This document shows, piece by piece, positions 33,328 to 43,496 of a stretch of 64,000 nt of DNA. The notes under the pieces are model-generated. The model made no database searches, was not told the DNA's origin, and saw only the letters and a program-made list of their open reading frames with translations. The position numbers and the translations under genes are program-made. How positions within the stretch are numbered: position 1 is the first letter of the stretch; each line of letters begins with the position of its first letter. Origin of the DNA: Eublepharis macularius (Eukaryota > Chordata > Lepidosauria > Squamata > Eublepharidae); the NCBI RefSeq assembly GCF_028583425.1, contig NC_072801.1, forward strand, positions 9,258,001 through 9,322,000, given 5' to 3'.

Positions 33328-34361
33328 TGTCCGGGGTCTGAGCCCCAGCCCCCAGACTTGACAAGAGGGAACAGCAGGGGACAAAAGGGTGGCAGCAACC
33401 CCACCCCCCAAGCTGGCAACCAGGGCCAGAACCTACCTACTCCAGGGGGAAGGGGTAAAAGGCCAGAACCTCAGAGGGGTGGAGGGGGCAAGGAGAGACC
33501 AGCCAGTCCCACCTTCCAGGGGGAAGAAAGGGGGCTAAGCAGGCCAGAGGGAAAGGGCCACAGCAGGGGGAATGTGGGACCAGCAGCAGCAGCAGCAGCA
33601 GCAGCAACCCAAGCAGAGCCCTTACCTGGCAGGGAGAGGAAGCAGCCTCTACAGCCCAGAGCCACACCATGGCTAGAAGACAGCAGCCTGGCTCAGGAGT
33701 TGCTAGAAGCCAAGCCTCTCCAGGGGGGGCTGCCACAGGCATTCTGGGGGAGGAGATGGGTAGCCCCGCCCAGCATTGCTGAGCTGGCAGCGCAGAAGCT
33801 GGCTAAGGCAGCACCTCATGAGCAAGGCCAGGCAAGCCCAATAGCACGGAGGCTGGCTGGGGCAGCTCCTCGTGAGCAAGGCCAAGGAGCCCTCAGCTGG
33901 GGATGGCTTGCACTCAACCCCACCCTACCAGCAAAGCAAAGGAGCCCAGGAGGGATTAGTGGTTGGAGGGAAACACCTGGAGGGACGCACAGCTGGGCCC
34001 GGTCCGGAGAAGGAACAAGCCTGGAAGGAGGGCGGGGCAGAGAGAGGAAACCCTATAAAGGGTGGCTGGGAAGAGCTCTGGGGGGGTGGGTGTGAGTGAG
34101 GAGTGATGATGTGGAGTGAGAGCAGTAGAATGCAAGGGTGGAGGCTTGGAGGAGAGTTCTGGAAGGAGGAGATGAAGGAGGACGCAGAGGGTAAGCAGGC
34201 CAGGTTGAGCAGGCCAGCGAGTGGACTGAGAGGGAGTCTGGGTGAGGTATACCGCCCCTCCTTCCACAGAGCAGGGTCCTGCAGAGTCCCTGGCCCCCCT
34301 GTGATGTCAGGAGCAGACCGCCCAGTGCCACGCCCAGCGGCAGCCAAGGCAAGCCCTGACA
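33328..34361 (+). repeat. 3' LTR of the Gmr1-like element (1,034 bp)
   Basis: Same ends as the 5' LTR, followed by the TATGT duplication at 34362-34366. Only about three base substitutions from the 5' LTR were noticed. Confidence 0.93.
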
Positions 34362-34366
34362 TATGT

Positions 34367-34937
34367 GAAAGGGATCTTGGGGTAAGAGTGGACTGTAAAC
34401 TGAATATGAGCAGTCGGTCAGGCCACACCTGGAGTATTGTGTGCAGTTCTGGAGGCCTCACTTCAAAAAGGATGTGGACAAAATCGAGAGGGTGCAGAGG
34501 AGAGCAACGAGGATGATCAGGGGTCTGGAGACTGAGCCCTACGAGGAAAGGCTGAGGGCCTTGGGAATGTTTAGTTTGGAGAAGAGGAGGTTGAGGGGGG
34601 ACATGATTGCTCTCTTTAAATATTTGAAAGGCTGTCATTTGGAGGAGGGCAGGGAGCTGTTCCAGTTAGCAGCAGAGGGTAGGACGCGAAGCAATGGGCT
34701 AAAACTACATGCACAAAGGTACTGACTGGATATTAGGAAAAACTTTTTCACCGTCAGAGTAGTTCAAAAGTGGAATCAGCTGCCTAGGGAGGTGGTGAGC
34801 TCCCCTTCACTGGCAGTTTTCAAGAAGAGGCTGGATGAATACTTGTCAGAGATGCTTTAGGCTGATCCTGCACTGGGCAGGGGGTTGGACTAGATGGTCT
34901 GTATGGCCCCTTCCAACTCTATGATTCTATGATTCTC
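34367..34937 (+). mobile_element. 3' part of the split CR1 (end of ORF2 and 3' UTR)
   Basis: It resumes with [15 protein letters not shown], then (after a frame change) [40 protein letters not shown], then LKGCHLEEG. It ends in a CR1 3' UTR with GGGTTGGACTAGATGGTCTG and the 3' octamer-like repeat ATTCTATGATTCT. This is the normal CR1 terminus. Confidence 0.92.
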
Positions 34938-35250
34938 AAGTATCGAAGTAATCCATCTTTGTCTCTCCTCACTGAAATTTGGGCATTCAATTACTAGATG
35001 AACCAAGGTGTCTATCTTCTCTGTATTACAGAAGCATTTATGTTCTGAAAAGGGAATTTCCAAAAAGCAACCTTTCATTTCTGCAGTTAGTACAGCGTTC
35101 AATCTAGCAGCCAAGAATATACCTCAATATTGAAGTATCGTCATTGACTTTAAATATGCTGGTAAAGTATCTGGAGGTTTGAGTCCATTATAGGCAAGGG
35201 AACAGACCCTTCTTGCTCTCTGATTTGTGCTTCTGAAATCTAGCAGCAAT
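34938..35250 (-). mobile_element. LINE C-terminal fragment of another family
   Basis: On the - strand, RSTNQRARRVCSLAYNGLK, then AARLNAVLTAEMKGC and CFCNTEKIDTLVHLVIECPN form the CxC...H...C-bearing C-terminal end of a LINE reverse-transcriptase protein. It does not match the CR1, L1 or L2-like ends elsewhere in this window. At least one stop interrupts it. It ends only about 30-40 bp from the donor of the WDR90 exon at 35283. Confidence 0.55.
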
Positions 35251-35282
35251 AACTGCGACAAGCTATTGAGGAAGGGGAGTAC

Positions 35283-35402
35283 CTGTTTCTGCAGCAGACT
35301 GTAGAAAAGGATTTCCTTCTGCAGCCCAAAGCCCGAATAAACGACAGTGCTCTTGTCCCAAGGGCAAAATGCTGCCAGGCTAGGAGGCAGAGGCTGAGGG
35401 AC
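35283..35402 (-). CDS. WDR90: WDR90 exon: WD-repeat strand with AAFCPWD
   Basis: This 120-bp exon encodes VPQPLPPSLAAFCPWDKSTV, then VYSGFGLQKEILFYSLLQKQ. The human counterpart, as recalled, has PPSLAAFCPWDGALLMYVG and KEVIIYNLCQKQ. The acceptor is TTTTTCCTCCCAG before 35402 and the donor is AAACAG|GTACTC at 35283/35282. It enters and leaves in phase 0. The intron on its 5' side (35403-58593) is 23.2 kb and the one on its 3' side 16.6 kb, both swollen by mobile elements, while the exon itself is intact. Confidence 0.93.
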
Positions 35403-35734
35403 CTGGGAGGAAAAAGGCAAAAAGGAATCATTTGCAACCAGGACGTGCCTGCAATTTCAAGGCAACAAAGTTCAAGTTCAGGGACAAAAGCACTCAGATT
35501 CTGAGATGGGCATTAGCAACTCATACCTGAATAAACCAGCAAGAAGTTTATCAAACCAAAATCATTTGATAATGAATATTTTTGCTGCGAGCGGGGGGGG
35601 GGGGGGTTTCCCCCCTCTTCAAAACTGGAAGCTTCATCCTGCACCATTCCAAGCTCCTAAGCATTTAGTGGAAGCCATCTAGAGTGCTTATTAAACAGCA
35701 GGGCTGGATATAAATCTGATTTATTAATTAAATT
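35403..35734 (-). other. WDR90: WDR90 intron segment, nothing recognised
   Basis: Unique-looking intron sequence with a G run (35596-35608) between the exon and a SINE. Confidence 0.45.
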
Positions 35735-36030
35735 ACTAGAGCCCCATGGCACAGAGTAGTAAGCGGCAGTACTGCAGCCCAAGCTCTGCTCGTGACTTGA
35801 ATTCGATCCTAGCAGAAGCCAGGTTCAGGTAGCTGGCTCAGGGTTGACTCAGCCTTCCATCCTTCCGAGGTCGGTAAAATGAGTACCCAGTTTCCTGGGG
35901 GTAAAGCATGACTGGGGAAGGCAATGGCAAACCACCCCATAAAAAGTCTGCCAAGAAAACGTCGTGATGTGATGTCCCCCCATGGGTCAGTAACGACTCA
36001 GTGCTTGCACAGGGGACTACCTTTACCTAC
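35735..36030 (+). mobile_element. tRNA-derived SINE of a second type
   Basis: The head GCCCCATGGCACAGAGTAGT (A box) and GACTTGAATTCGATCCTAGC (B box) are tRNA-like. The body TTCCATCCTTCCGAGGTCGG, AAGGCAATGGCAAACCACCC and AAGAAAACGTCGTGATG, and the end GGGGACTACCTTTACCTA, match a SINE I recall from squamate genomes. It is distinct from the Sauria type. Confidence 0.75.
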
Positions 36031-36116
36031 CTAATTAAAATCGCCTGGCATCTGTATGCTATTGTCAGAAGGGGGAGGGGGCTAGAAAATTACTCTTGTT
36101 CAGCACGAGGATTCAC

Positions 36117-36150
<34 letters not shown>
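36117..36150. repeat. (ATT)n run, probable tail of the L2-like LINE
   Basis: About eleven ATT units. A shorter ATTATTATTATT lies beyond the palindromic element at 36540-36552, directly next to the LINE 3' end. The palindrome therefore probably landed inside the tail. Confidence 0.75.
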
Positions 36151-36151
<1 letters not shown>

Positions 36152-36540
36152 GGTTGTTGTGGATTTTCCAGGCTGTATAGCCGTGGTCTTGGCGTTGTAG
36201 TTCCTGACGTTTTGCCAGCAGCTGTGGCTGGCATCTTCAGAGGTGTAGCACCAAAAGACAGAGATCTCTCAGTATCAGTGTGGAGAAGAAGTTGGCAGGG
36301 GTAATTTATATCTAACTCAGCCCAACCCCACCCCTCCTGAGTAGATATAAATTACCCCTGCCAACTTCTTCTACACACTGTGATACTGAGAGATCCCTGT
36401 CTTTCGGTGCTACACCTCTGAAGACGCCAGTCACAGCTGCTGGCAAAACGTCAGGAACTACAATGCCAAGACCACGGCAATACAGCCCGGAAAACCCACA
36501 ACAATCATCGTTCTCCGGCCGTGAAAGCCTTCGACAATAC
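36151..36540. mobile_element. Long palindromic (foldback) DNA element
   Basis: The left arm (36151-36315) contains TTCCAGGCTGTATAGCCGTG, GTAGTTCCTGACGTTTTGCC and AGAGGTGTAGCACCAAAAGA. The right arm (about 36340-36540) is its reverse complement with mismatches (TCTTTCGGTGCTACACCTCT, GGCAAAACGTCAGGAACTAC). The right arm is longer, ending CCGTGAAAGCCTTCGACAAT. No coding capacity is present. Its form fits a non-autonomous foldback or MITE, and I cannot assign the superfamily. Confidence 0.75.
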
Positions 36541-38718
36541 ATTATTATTATTTCTTACATTTCTAACCCGCCCTTCCCACAAGCAGGCTCAGGGTGAGGT
36601 ACAACAATTATAAAAATACAACACAATATAAAACAACGGTTCATCATAAAAACAACAGATTTTAACTGTCCCAAGATGGGGTCAATTCCAGGTTCCTGCC
36701 CATCAACATACAGGGGGAGGAAAGCGGACAGATAATATACTGCAACCCATATGTGGGTCAGCTAATGAATGAGCACTACATAGCCCCATGCAATACCCAT
36801 ACATCGGGCAGCCGGTCAGTGGACGCTGTACAACCCCACACTTAGTGGGAGACCAGTGGGAGGCTCAGTAAGGATCTCATGCTGGCCCCAACCATACGCC
36901 TGGCGGAACATCTCCATCTTACAGGCCTACTGAAATGATACAAGATCCTGATGGGCTCAAGTGTCCTCAGAAAGAGAGTTCCACCAGGTTGGGGCCAGGA
37001 CTGAAAAGGCCCTGGCCCTGATCAAGGCCAACCGAGCCTCCCTGGGGCCAGGGACCACCAGCAGATGTTTTCCAGCTGTTTGGAGCATTCTCCAGGGTAC
37101 ATATGGGGAGAGGCAGTCCCTCAGGTATTCTGGTCCCAGTTCATTTAGGGCTTTATAGGTCAAAACCAGCACCTTGAACCGAATCCGGAATTCCACAGGT
37201 AGCCAGTGGAGCGGCTGCAGAATTGGTGTAATATGTGTCCTGTAAGGAACACCCGTGAGAACATGTGCAGCAGCATTCTGTACCCGCCGTAGTCTCTGGA
37301 TCATACTGAAGGGCAGCCCTGCGTAAAGCGAGTTACAGTAATCCAACCTGGAGGTGACCGTTGCATGGATCACTGTTGTTAGGTCCTGGGCTGAGAGACG
37401 GGGCTAGTTGTCTGGCCTGCTGAAGATGGAAAAAAGCAGCTCAGGCAACCGTTGCGATCTGGGCCTCCACAGATAAGGAGGAATCCAGGATCACGCCCAA
37501 ACTCCTGAACGATGGAACGGGCACAATGGTGCCCCCCCCCAAAGGCTGGGAGATGGATCCCCACCTCCGACAGCCCATGGCCCAAGAACAGGACCTCTGT
37601 CTTTGCGGGATTCAACTTCAGCCTGCTCTGTGCCACCCATCCTGACATGGCCTCCAAAGCTCTCAACAGGGCATCAGGGGTAGAGTCATATTGATCGCCC
37701 ATCAACAGATACAACTGGGTATCATCTGCATATTGATGACAACCCAGTCCAAACCTCCGCACCAGCTGGGCAAAGAGGCACATAAAAAGACAGAACAACA
37801 GGGGAGAGAGTATCGCCCCCTGAGGGACACCACACCCCTAAGGCTGGCGTGTGGACAACCTCTCCCCCAGTGCCACCCTCTGTCCCCGACCGTGGAGAAA
37901 GACAAGCCACTGCAAGGCCGTCCCTCAAATCCCCACATCAGCGAGGCAGTGGGCAACAACTCATGGCTGACCGTGTCAAACGCCGCCGAGAGATCTAGCA
38001 ATATCAGCAGTGCCAATCTGCCTCGATCCAGGTGCCTACGGAGGTCGTCCATGAGGGCAACCAACACTGTCTCTGTCCCATGGGCTGGACGGAAACTGAA
38101 CTGATATGGGCCCAGGACAGAGGTCTCTTCCAGGAAGACCTGCAGCTGTTCCACCACCACTCACTCAATCACCTTTCCCAAAAATGGGAGATTCGATGCT
38201 GGGCAGTAACTGGATGGGTCAGTGGGGTCCAAAGATGTGTTTTTCAAAAGAGTCCTCACTACGGCTTCCTTTAACGCCCCGAGAAAAACCCCAGAGCTCA
38301 ATAATGAATTAATAATATCCTCCAATTGGGCCCCCAACCGGTCAACACTGACTTTCACCAGCCACGACGGGCAGGGGTACAGGGAGCATGTAGTGGTTCT
38401 GACCAGCCACAGGATCCTGTTCACTTCCTCCTGGGTGACCAGGCTGAAGTGATCCAAAGTTGGACCAGAAGACGGCCAAGGGGTCTCCAGTTCTCTTACT
38501 GTATCAACCGTGGCAGGCAGGTCACGGCACAGAGACAAGATTTTGTCTGCAAAAAAGCTCCCAAGAGCCTCACAGCTGATGGCCGAATTTCTAATTTGGC
38601 AGTCCCCCTGCGAGAGGGAGATCAAGGACCGAACTACATGAAACAATTTTGCCGGTGTGAGCTTGCAAATGCTATGGAGGCGGTGAAGTACTCATTCTTT
38701 GTCGCCTTCACAGCTACC

Positions 38719-39223
38719 TGTCATGTATGCCAGCATACCTGCCAATATTGTGTTATGCATTTTGTGCTGATCATAACTGTTTGCTAAGGTTGTATTCTGT
38801 TGCATCATCTGCGAGTGTGTTAACTGTTAACATGTAATGTATTGGGCCAGTGGAGGTTGACTGTTATGTGTTGCAAAGTATTTACTTTCACTTTTGGAGC
38901 AAGTGTCCTTGGATGCAAGCTGTGGACAGTGAGCAATGTATCTTTTCTCAGACTGCAATGATTTCACTTTGTACTCTGTCTAGCCCAAACTAATCCGTTC
39001 CCATGTAACTATATGGGGTTTCGCACCAGAATGTCAATGGACCCAAAGGGCGGGAAGTTTCCCTATAATTAGTAGTGTCCATTTTTGAATAGTCACTTCT
39101 GCCAATTGCTACCTTTGTGTGAACACCTTGGACTGTATGGATCTCTAATGAAGTTGCTTCAACTGGAACACTTGTGTGTTAACTGTGGAGAACTTGAAGG
39201 GACCTAACTGCCAGGGACTGACA
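38719..39223. repeat. Solo LTR (505 bp) of the first chromovirus type
   Basis: It starts TGTCATGTATGCC and ends CAGGGACTGACA, and is similar along its length to the LTR at 2735-3239. CTACC precedes it and CCACC follows, a 5-bp target duplication with one mismatch. The L2-like LINE continues on both sides and no internal region is present, so it is a solo LTR left by recombination. It is older than the duplication that copied it. Confidence 0.88.
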
Positions 39224-39873
39224 CCACCTCATAGGCCTTCATAAATGCTCTATAAGATGATCTCGCCTCTTCACCCCGATTCCGCTGCCACACTTGCTCT
39301 AGCCATCTCGGTTCCCGCTTCATCTGATGTAGTTCCTCCATGTACCAGGGAGCCAGTCTGACACGGGGACGGAGAGGGCAATGGGGAGCGATTTCGTCGA
39401 TGGCTTTCGAGAGACGGTCCTACCAATCCCCCACCAGCTCATCTAACAAACTGCCAGGGGGCATTGGCTCCCACCGAGCATTCTGGAAGCCAATTGGATC
39501 TGGCGGCGAGCATAAATTAGCTTGCTGCCTATGCAGGAAGGGACTGGCATACCCAAATCCGCCCTCAGGACATGGTGGTCCGACCACAGCACCGCTTTAA
39601 TAGCATCCAGGTCCACATGAATCCCTGCCTCAAAGATCAGATCCAGCGCATGGCCCGCTTGATGCATAGGAGCTGAAACAAACTGGGGGAGTCCCAGTGC
39701 TGCCATGGATGATACCAGGTCCGCAGCCTGAGAAGAGGCAGCATCATCGACATGGACGTTGAAATCACTCAAGACCAACAGCCTAGGGTGCTCCAATACC
39801 TACCCCGATACCACCTCTAAAAGCTCGACACCACCTCAAAAGCTACTGGTGCGCTAGGCGGTTGGTACACCAA

Positions 39874-39878
39874 GTAGA
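39874..39878 (+). repeat. 5-bp target duplication (left), GTAGA
   Basis: GTAGA before the chromovirus 5' LTR recurs at 56391-56395 after its 3' LTR, and at 45306-45310 in the duplicated unit. Confidence 0.92.
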
Positions 39879-40295
39879 TGTCAGGTTCAGTGTGTATATG
39901 AGCTGCACTGTCTCCATTTTCTAATGCTTCTAGTGTTTAAGTACTTTCCCCACAGGTGCACAAGTTCCCAAGCAGACTTCTCACCGAAAGAGATTGTTTT
40001 GTCTAACAACGTTCCACCCAAGATTGGCCTTGAAGGAGTCCAGCTTCCCAAGACTGAAAGATGTTGTTTTGAGAACTGTGGGGGGAGGCTGGTTCAGCTG
40101 GGAACTGTTACTTGGTACCTCATGCTTTGCTCTTCATTGGTAACAATGCTCTTGTACCATCCTGAGTCTCCTATTCAGGACAGTGGACTATAATGAATCA
40201 TTTCTACAGTAAAGTTTCCTTATTCAAACAATGGACTCTTGTTTGCTTGTAGAGGAGAACCTGTAGGGAGGACATTATCTAGCCACAGTCTGACA
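39879..40295 (+). repeat. Chromovirus 5' LTR, first copy (417 bp)
   Basis: It begins TGTCAGGTTCAGTG and ends CACAGTCTGACA. It is identical, as far as I can see, to 45311-45727 and about 1 percent different from the 3' LTR. Confidence 0.93.
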
Positions 40296-40297
40296 TT

Positions 40298-42865
40298 TTG
40301 TTACCAATCATGTCTGAGTCGGGCCCATCGGAATCCAAAGCAGTCCCGGACAGGGATCCTTTGTTTGATCCGTATGCGTCTCCCGGCAATCAACTAGTGC
40401 AACCTCAAGGCCCTGCACCAGCAGGGAACGGTGCTTCAACTACCACCCCTCCTCTCATCGATCTCGACAGTGGAGGTGAAAAGCCGACGGCTGCCACCAT
40501 CCCATTGTTCTCGGTACCAACACCCTTGGAGTGGGGACCCAGACCTCGAGAAATGAGAGAGCGCAGGGCCAGCGGGGTGCCCCCTCAGGTACCCATGGAC
40601 GGACGCCGAAGCTTAGAAACCGTTCCTGAACTGGACAGTAGCCAACCATGGCTGTTTTGGAATAGGACGACCGAGCATATAGAATGGGAAATGTCCCGCC
40701 GCGGCGTCCTAAGCTGGGATTATTCGGAGCTCACTCCGTGGACGGAGCAACCAGAGATTTCCGAGCAAAGTTGGGTGCAGATGCAAAGTCGTACCCTTGC
40801 TGTGGATTCCGGCATTTCGGCAGTTACTGGACTAGCCAAAGGAATTCTAGCAGCGAGGTCGCAAGACGATCAGGGAGATCCTCCACCTTGGAGGCCGAGT
40901 ACCCCGTTAGCAGCAGCTGCAGGGGACTCCACGACGGACCAACTGGGTCCAAGTAGAATTCAATTGCTAGAAGCTAGGTTAGTCGATATGGAAGAAAGCC
41001 TAGCTCAGGCCATACATCTACTCTCGTTAATGGTGGCGGGAGAGAGACCATCACCAGAAGAGATGGCTATACAAATAGCTACCCTACAGAGCGTCATTTC
41101 CAACCCAAGGGAGTCCGCCCTGTTGCAGCCGCCGCCCCCGAACAATCCAGGGACGGGAGGTGAAGGGGATTCCTGCTCCGATAGCCAGTGCCCTGACGAT
41201 ACCTCAGAATCGGAGGAAGAGGGGGATTCCTGCCCTGGAGAGACTCCAACAGAAGTCCCAGGAGGGAACGGAGAGGAGCCAACCCGCCCGGCAGAGTCTC
41301 CGGTGATACCCCCTCCAACTTCTCCAATAACCACCCAACCGGATCAGCTGGAAGAGCCTCCAGCCCTTCCAAGGGGGGAGACACCACATCCAACGCCGGC
41401 AACTACCCCAATACAACCCCCAGGGGGGGATCGACCACTGCAGATGGTACCCCAGGGACAACTCCCGAGTCCGAGATTACCGACGCCGGGAGGGGCAAGC
41501 CCGCGCGGCCCAGCACCCATCAGGCCCTCGCCGCAGCGGCCCCTCCCGCTCTGACCGCAACAGATACCGCCACAACAGCCGGTAAGGTTACCCCCAGCTC
41601 AGCCCGTGTTACCACCTCCCGATCAACCGCTAAGGCCCCCTCCGTTTCGACTGCACCGGCCCGCACCTCTGCAACCAATTTTGGCCCAGCCGGTTCGGCC
41701 ACCCCCAACTCAGCCGGTATGGCCGCCGCCAGCCCAACTGGTGATACCGCCACCAATCCAACCGATAAGGCCTCCGCCAATCCAACCCGCTCCGTATCTG
41801 CCGCCGCAGCCGGGGGGTCCTGGGCAGCCATTACTGCCGCCGCAACCCTGGCCCCAACTACCCCCACCACCCCAGCAACCTCCTATCGCGCCGCAACCGC
41901 CACCCACTATTCCGATGGACTATTACCCTGCACCAACGCCAAGGCAAGATCTTCCCATGGGCTGGGTGAAACTGGAAGCCACTTTTGACGGAGACCCCTC
42001 CAAGTTGGGATTCTTTCTAGTACAAGTGGTACAGTTCTTCAATCGATGGGGACATCTATTCGGAAGTGAGGCCAGCCAGATCGAACATCTCGGTTCTCGG
42101 CTGCAAGGCAAAGCGGCAGACTGGTATGTAGGACTATACAATGTTGGGGCCCCAGAACTCAATACTTTGCAAGGGTTGGTGGATGCTATACGGGCACAAC
42201 ACGAAGACCCCCTAGAAGAGACCAGAGCCAGAACAGAACTGCAAGTTATTAAACAAGGCAGCATGTCGGCGAGAGACTATGTTACAAAATTCCGACAGCT
42301 GGCCGCTAAATGCCCTAGGTGTGAAGAATCCACCAAAATTATACTGTTCAAACAAGGGCTGAACCCGAGACTCCTGGACAGGGCTCTCATGCAAGATAAT
42401 CCTCCTACACTATTGGGATGGATTCAACTCATATGTGAAGTTGAGAATCGTATATTAGAAGTCCGGTTAGTTGAACAACAACAACAATCGGGACAGAGAT
42501 GGCCCCTAACTCTGCAGAAGGGGGGACGAGGTACGGGATACGCTACTCGAGGAGCGAGAGATGCTAGATGGCAACAGGGTTTGTGCTTGCAATGCGGGCA
42601 AGCAGGCCACTTTGCAGCACAATGCCCCTATCGGCCTGTGCAAAGACCTCCGCTCCAATTACGGCGTCCAACTCCTGCTCCACTCCCCACATTACAACGC
42701 CCGACACCAGCTCCCAGATCGGGTAGGGGTCGCGGCACTTCCCAACGAAACGCCCCAGACAGGGGGTTAGAAGCGGAAGAAATCATGGAATTCGACCCCA
42801 CTACCTTAAATGGAGAGGAGAGCCCGGAAAGCCCCCAATCGGGAAACGAAATGGATCTGTCGTAA
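40298..42865 (+). mobile_element. Chromovirus gag region, first copy
   Basis: The first half is Pro/Gly-rich and low complexity, with little family signal. The second half has a capsid-type stretch (LEATFDGDPSKLGFFLVQVV, FGSEASQIEHLGSRLQGKAA, then DWYVGLYN) and one zinc knuckle, CLQCGQAGHFAAQC. This matches Ty3/gypsy Gag of the type from which vertebrate RTL/PEG10 genes derive. No sign was seen that it is a host gene, because it keeps its LTRs and pol. Confidence 0.88.
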
Positions 42866-42930
42866 AAGGACCCAAACGACAGATCCACTCTCGATCCGTC
42901 CCAACTAGGGACTGGCCACATGGGTCCATA

Positions 42931-43496
42931 TTGTTCATACCAGTGACTTTGGTAAACCCTGAAAGGAAGATGCACATCCGTGTACAAGCCCTAATTGACT
43001 CAGGCTGCTCTAGAGACATTATCGCCCCAGCCCTGGTTAATGGACTAATATTACCGGTGTGGGAATTACAAACCCTGGTCATTTTCGAGCAAATGGATGG
43101 CACCAATATGAACCCTGTCACCACGGAAACAACCCCGGTGGTGACGGGCATGGGCCAACACTGGGAAAAAAGATCTTTTGTCATTAGTACCACGGCCAAA
43201 TACCCGCTAATTCTGGGCAGCAAGTGGCTGTGCGATCACAACCCCTACATAAATTGGGCAGAAGGAAGCATCACCTTCAGCCACGCCAACTGTGAAAGCC
43301 ATCGGTGGAACCAGAATTGGGGTAACAACCCAACCCACACCGAGACAGCTCTCCTTACACAAGAAGAAATAAATCAAATACCTGAACAGTATTGGTCCTA
43401 CTTACCGGCGTTCTCCGAAGAGGAAGCCGACACCCTACCCCCGCACAGACGGACCGATTGTGCACTGGAGATTTTACCAGGAGCCTCACTCCCAAA
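42931..43496 (+). mobile_element. Chromovirus protease region, first copy, cut by the duplication junction
   Basis: VQALIDSGCSRDIIAPALV is the aspartic protease site. The same text continues in full in the second unit from 48363. Here it ends at the junction with L2-like sequence. Confidence 0.9.

Larger units (their letters stand above)
28759..34361 (+). mobile_element. Gmr1-like Ty3/gypsy LTR element, young, largely whole
   Basis: A 5.6-kb element with two nearly identical LTRs (28759-29848 and 33328-34361) and a 5-bp target duplication, TATGT. The internal part carries, in order, protease, integrase, reverse transcriptase and RNase H. Integrase before reverse transcriptase is unusual for Ty3/gypsy and is the hallmark of the Gmr1 type first described from cod. 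A G-rich polypurine tract (AAGAGGGGGTGTG) precedes the 3' LTR, and TGGTGGCCCGTACGGGG just inside the 5' LTR may be the primer-binding site. No gag-type capsid or zinc-knuckle part was recognised, so the copy may depend on others. Apart from one tandem-repeat unit, the LTRs differ at very few bases, which suggests a recent insertion. Confidence 0.93.
25320..34937 (+). mobile_element. Near full-length CR1 LINE, split by an LTR element
   Basis: The CR1 runs from a GC-rich 5' region (about 25320) through ORF1 (25601-26524) and ORF2 to the typical 3' end. There GTTGGACTAGATGG and the short repeat ATTCTATGATTCT finish at about 34937. It is interrupted at 28759-34361 by a Gmr1-like LTR element. The two halves join exactly across the TATGT target duplication: GSSI on the left, [16 protein letters not shown] on the right. 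Without the insert it is about 4.0 kb. ORF2 is broken by frameshifts and a stop, but the copy is much better kept than the CR1 pieces at 9300 and 60640. It lies antisense to WDR90 in its intron. Confidence 0.93.
38063..43496. repeat. Tandem duplication, unit 1 (about 5,432 bp)
   Basis: This unit holds part of the L2-like RT, the solo LTR, the L2-like endonuclease part, and the chromovirus 5' LTR, gag and early pol. It is followed at once by a second unit at 43495-48928. Every landmark recurs at an offset of exactly 5,432 bases. At the junction the text switches inside CACTCCCAAACACTG, with a 2-base (AA) overlap between the chromovirus side and the LINE side. Confidence 0.95.

Noticed and set aside
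29590-34095. A 1,501-codon open frame as a possible host gene
   Set aside because: Its start and end lie inside the two LTRs of the Gmr1-like element, and all recognisable domains are retroelement pol. There is no sign of loss of the LTRs as in domesticated genes.
41520-41907. Ala/Val-rich and Gly-rich frames opposite the chromovirus gag
   Set aside because: They arise from GC-rich proline codons on the other strand, and the same frames recur unchanged in the duplicated unit at 46952-47339.
40298-42865. A domesticated RTL/PEG10-like gag gene
   Set aside because: The gag region keeps its LTR upstream and pol downstream, and the second copy is due to a recent local duplication. Nothing points to a host function.
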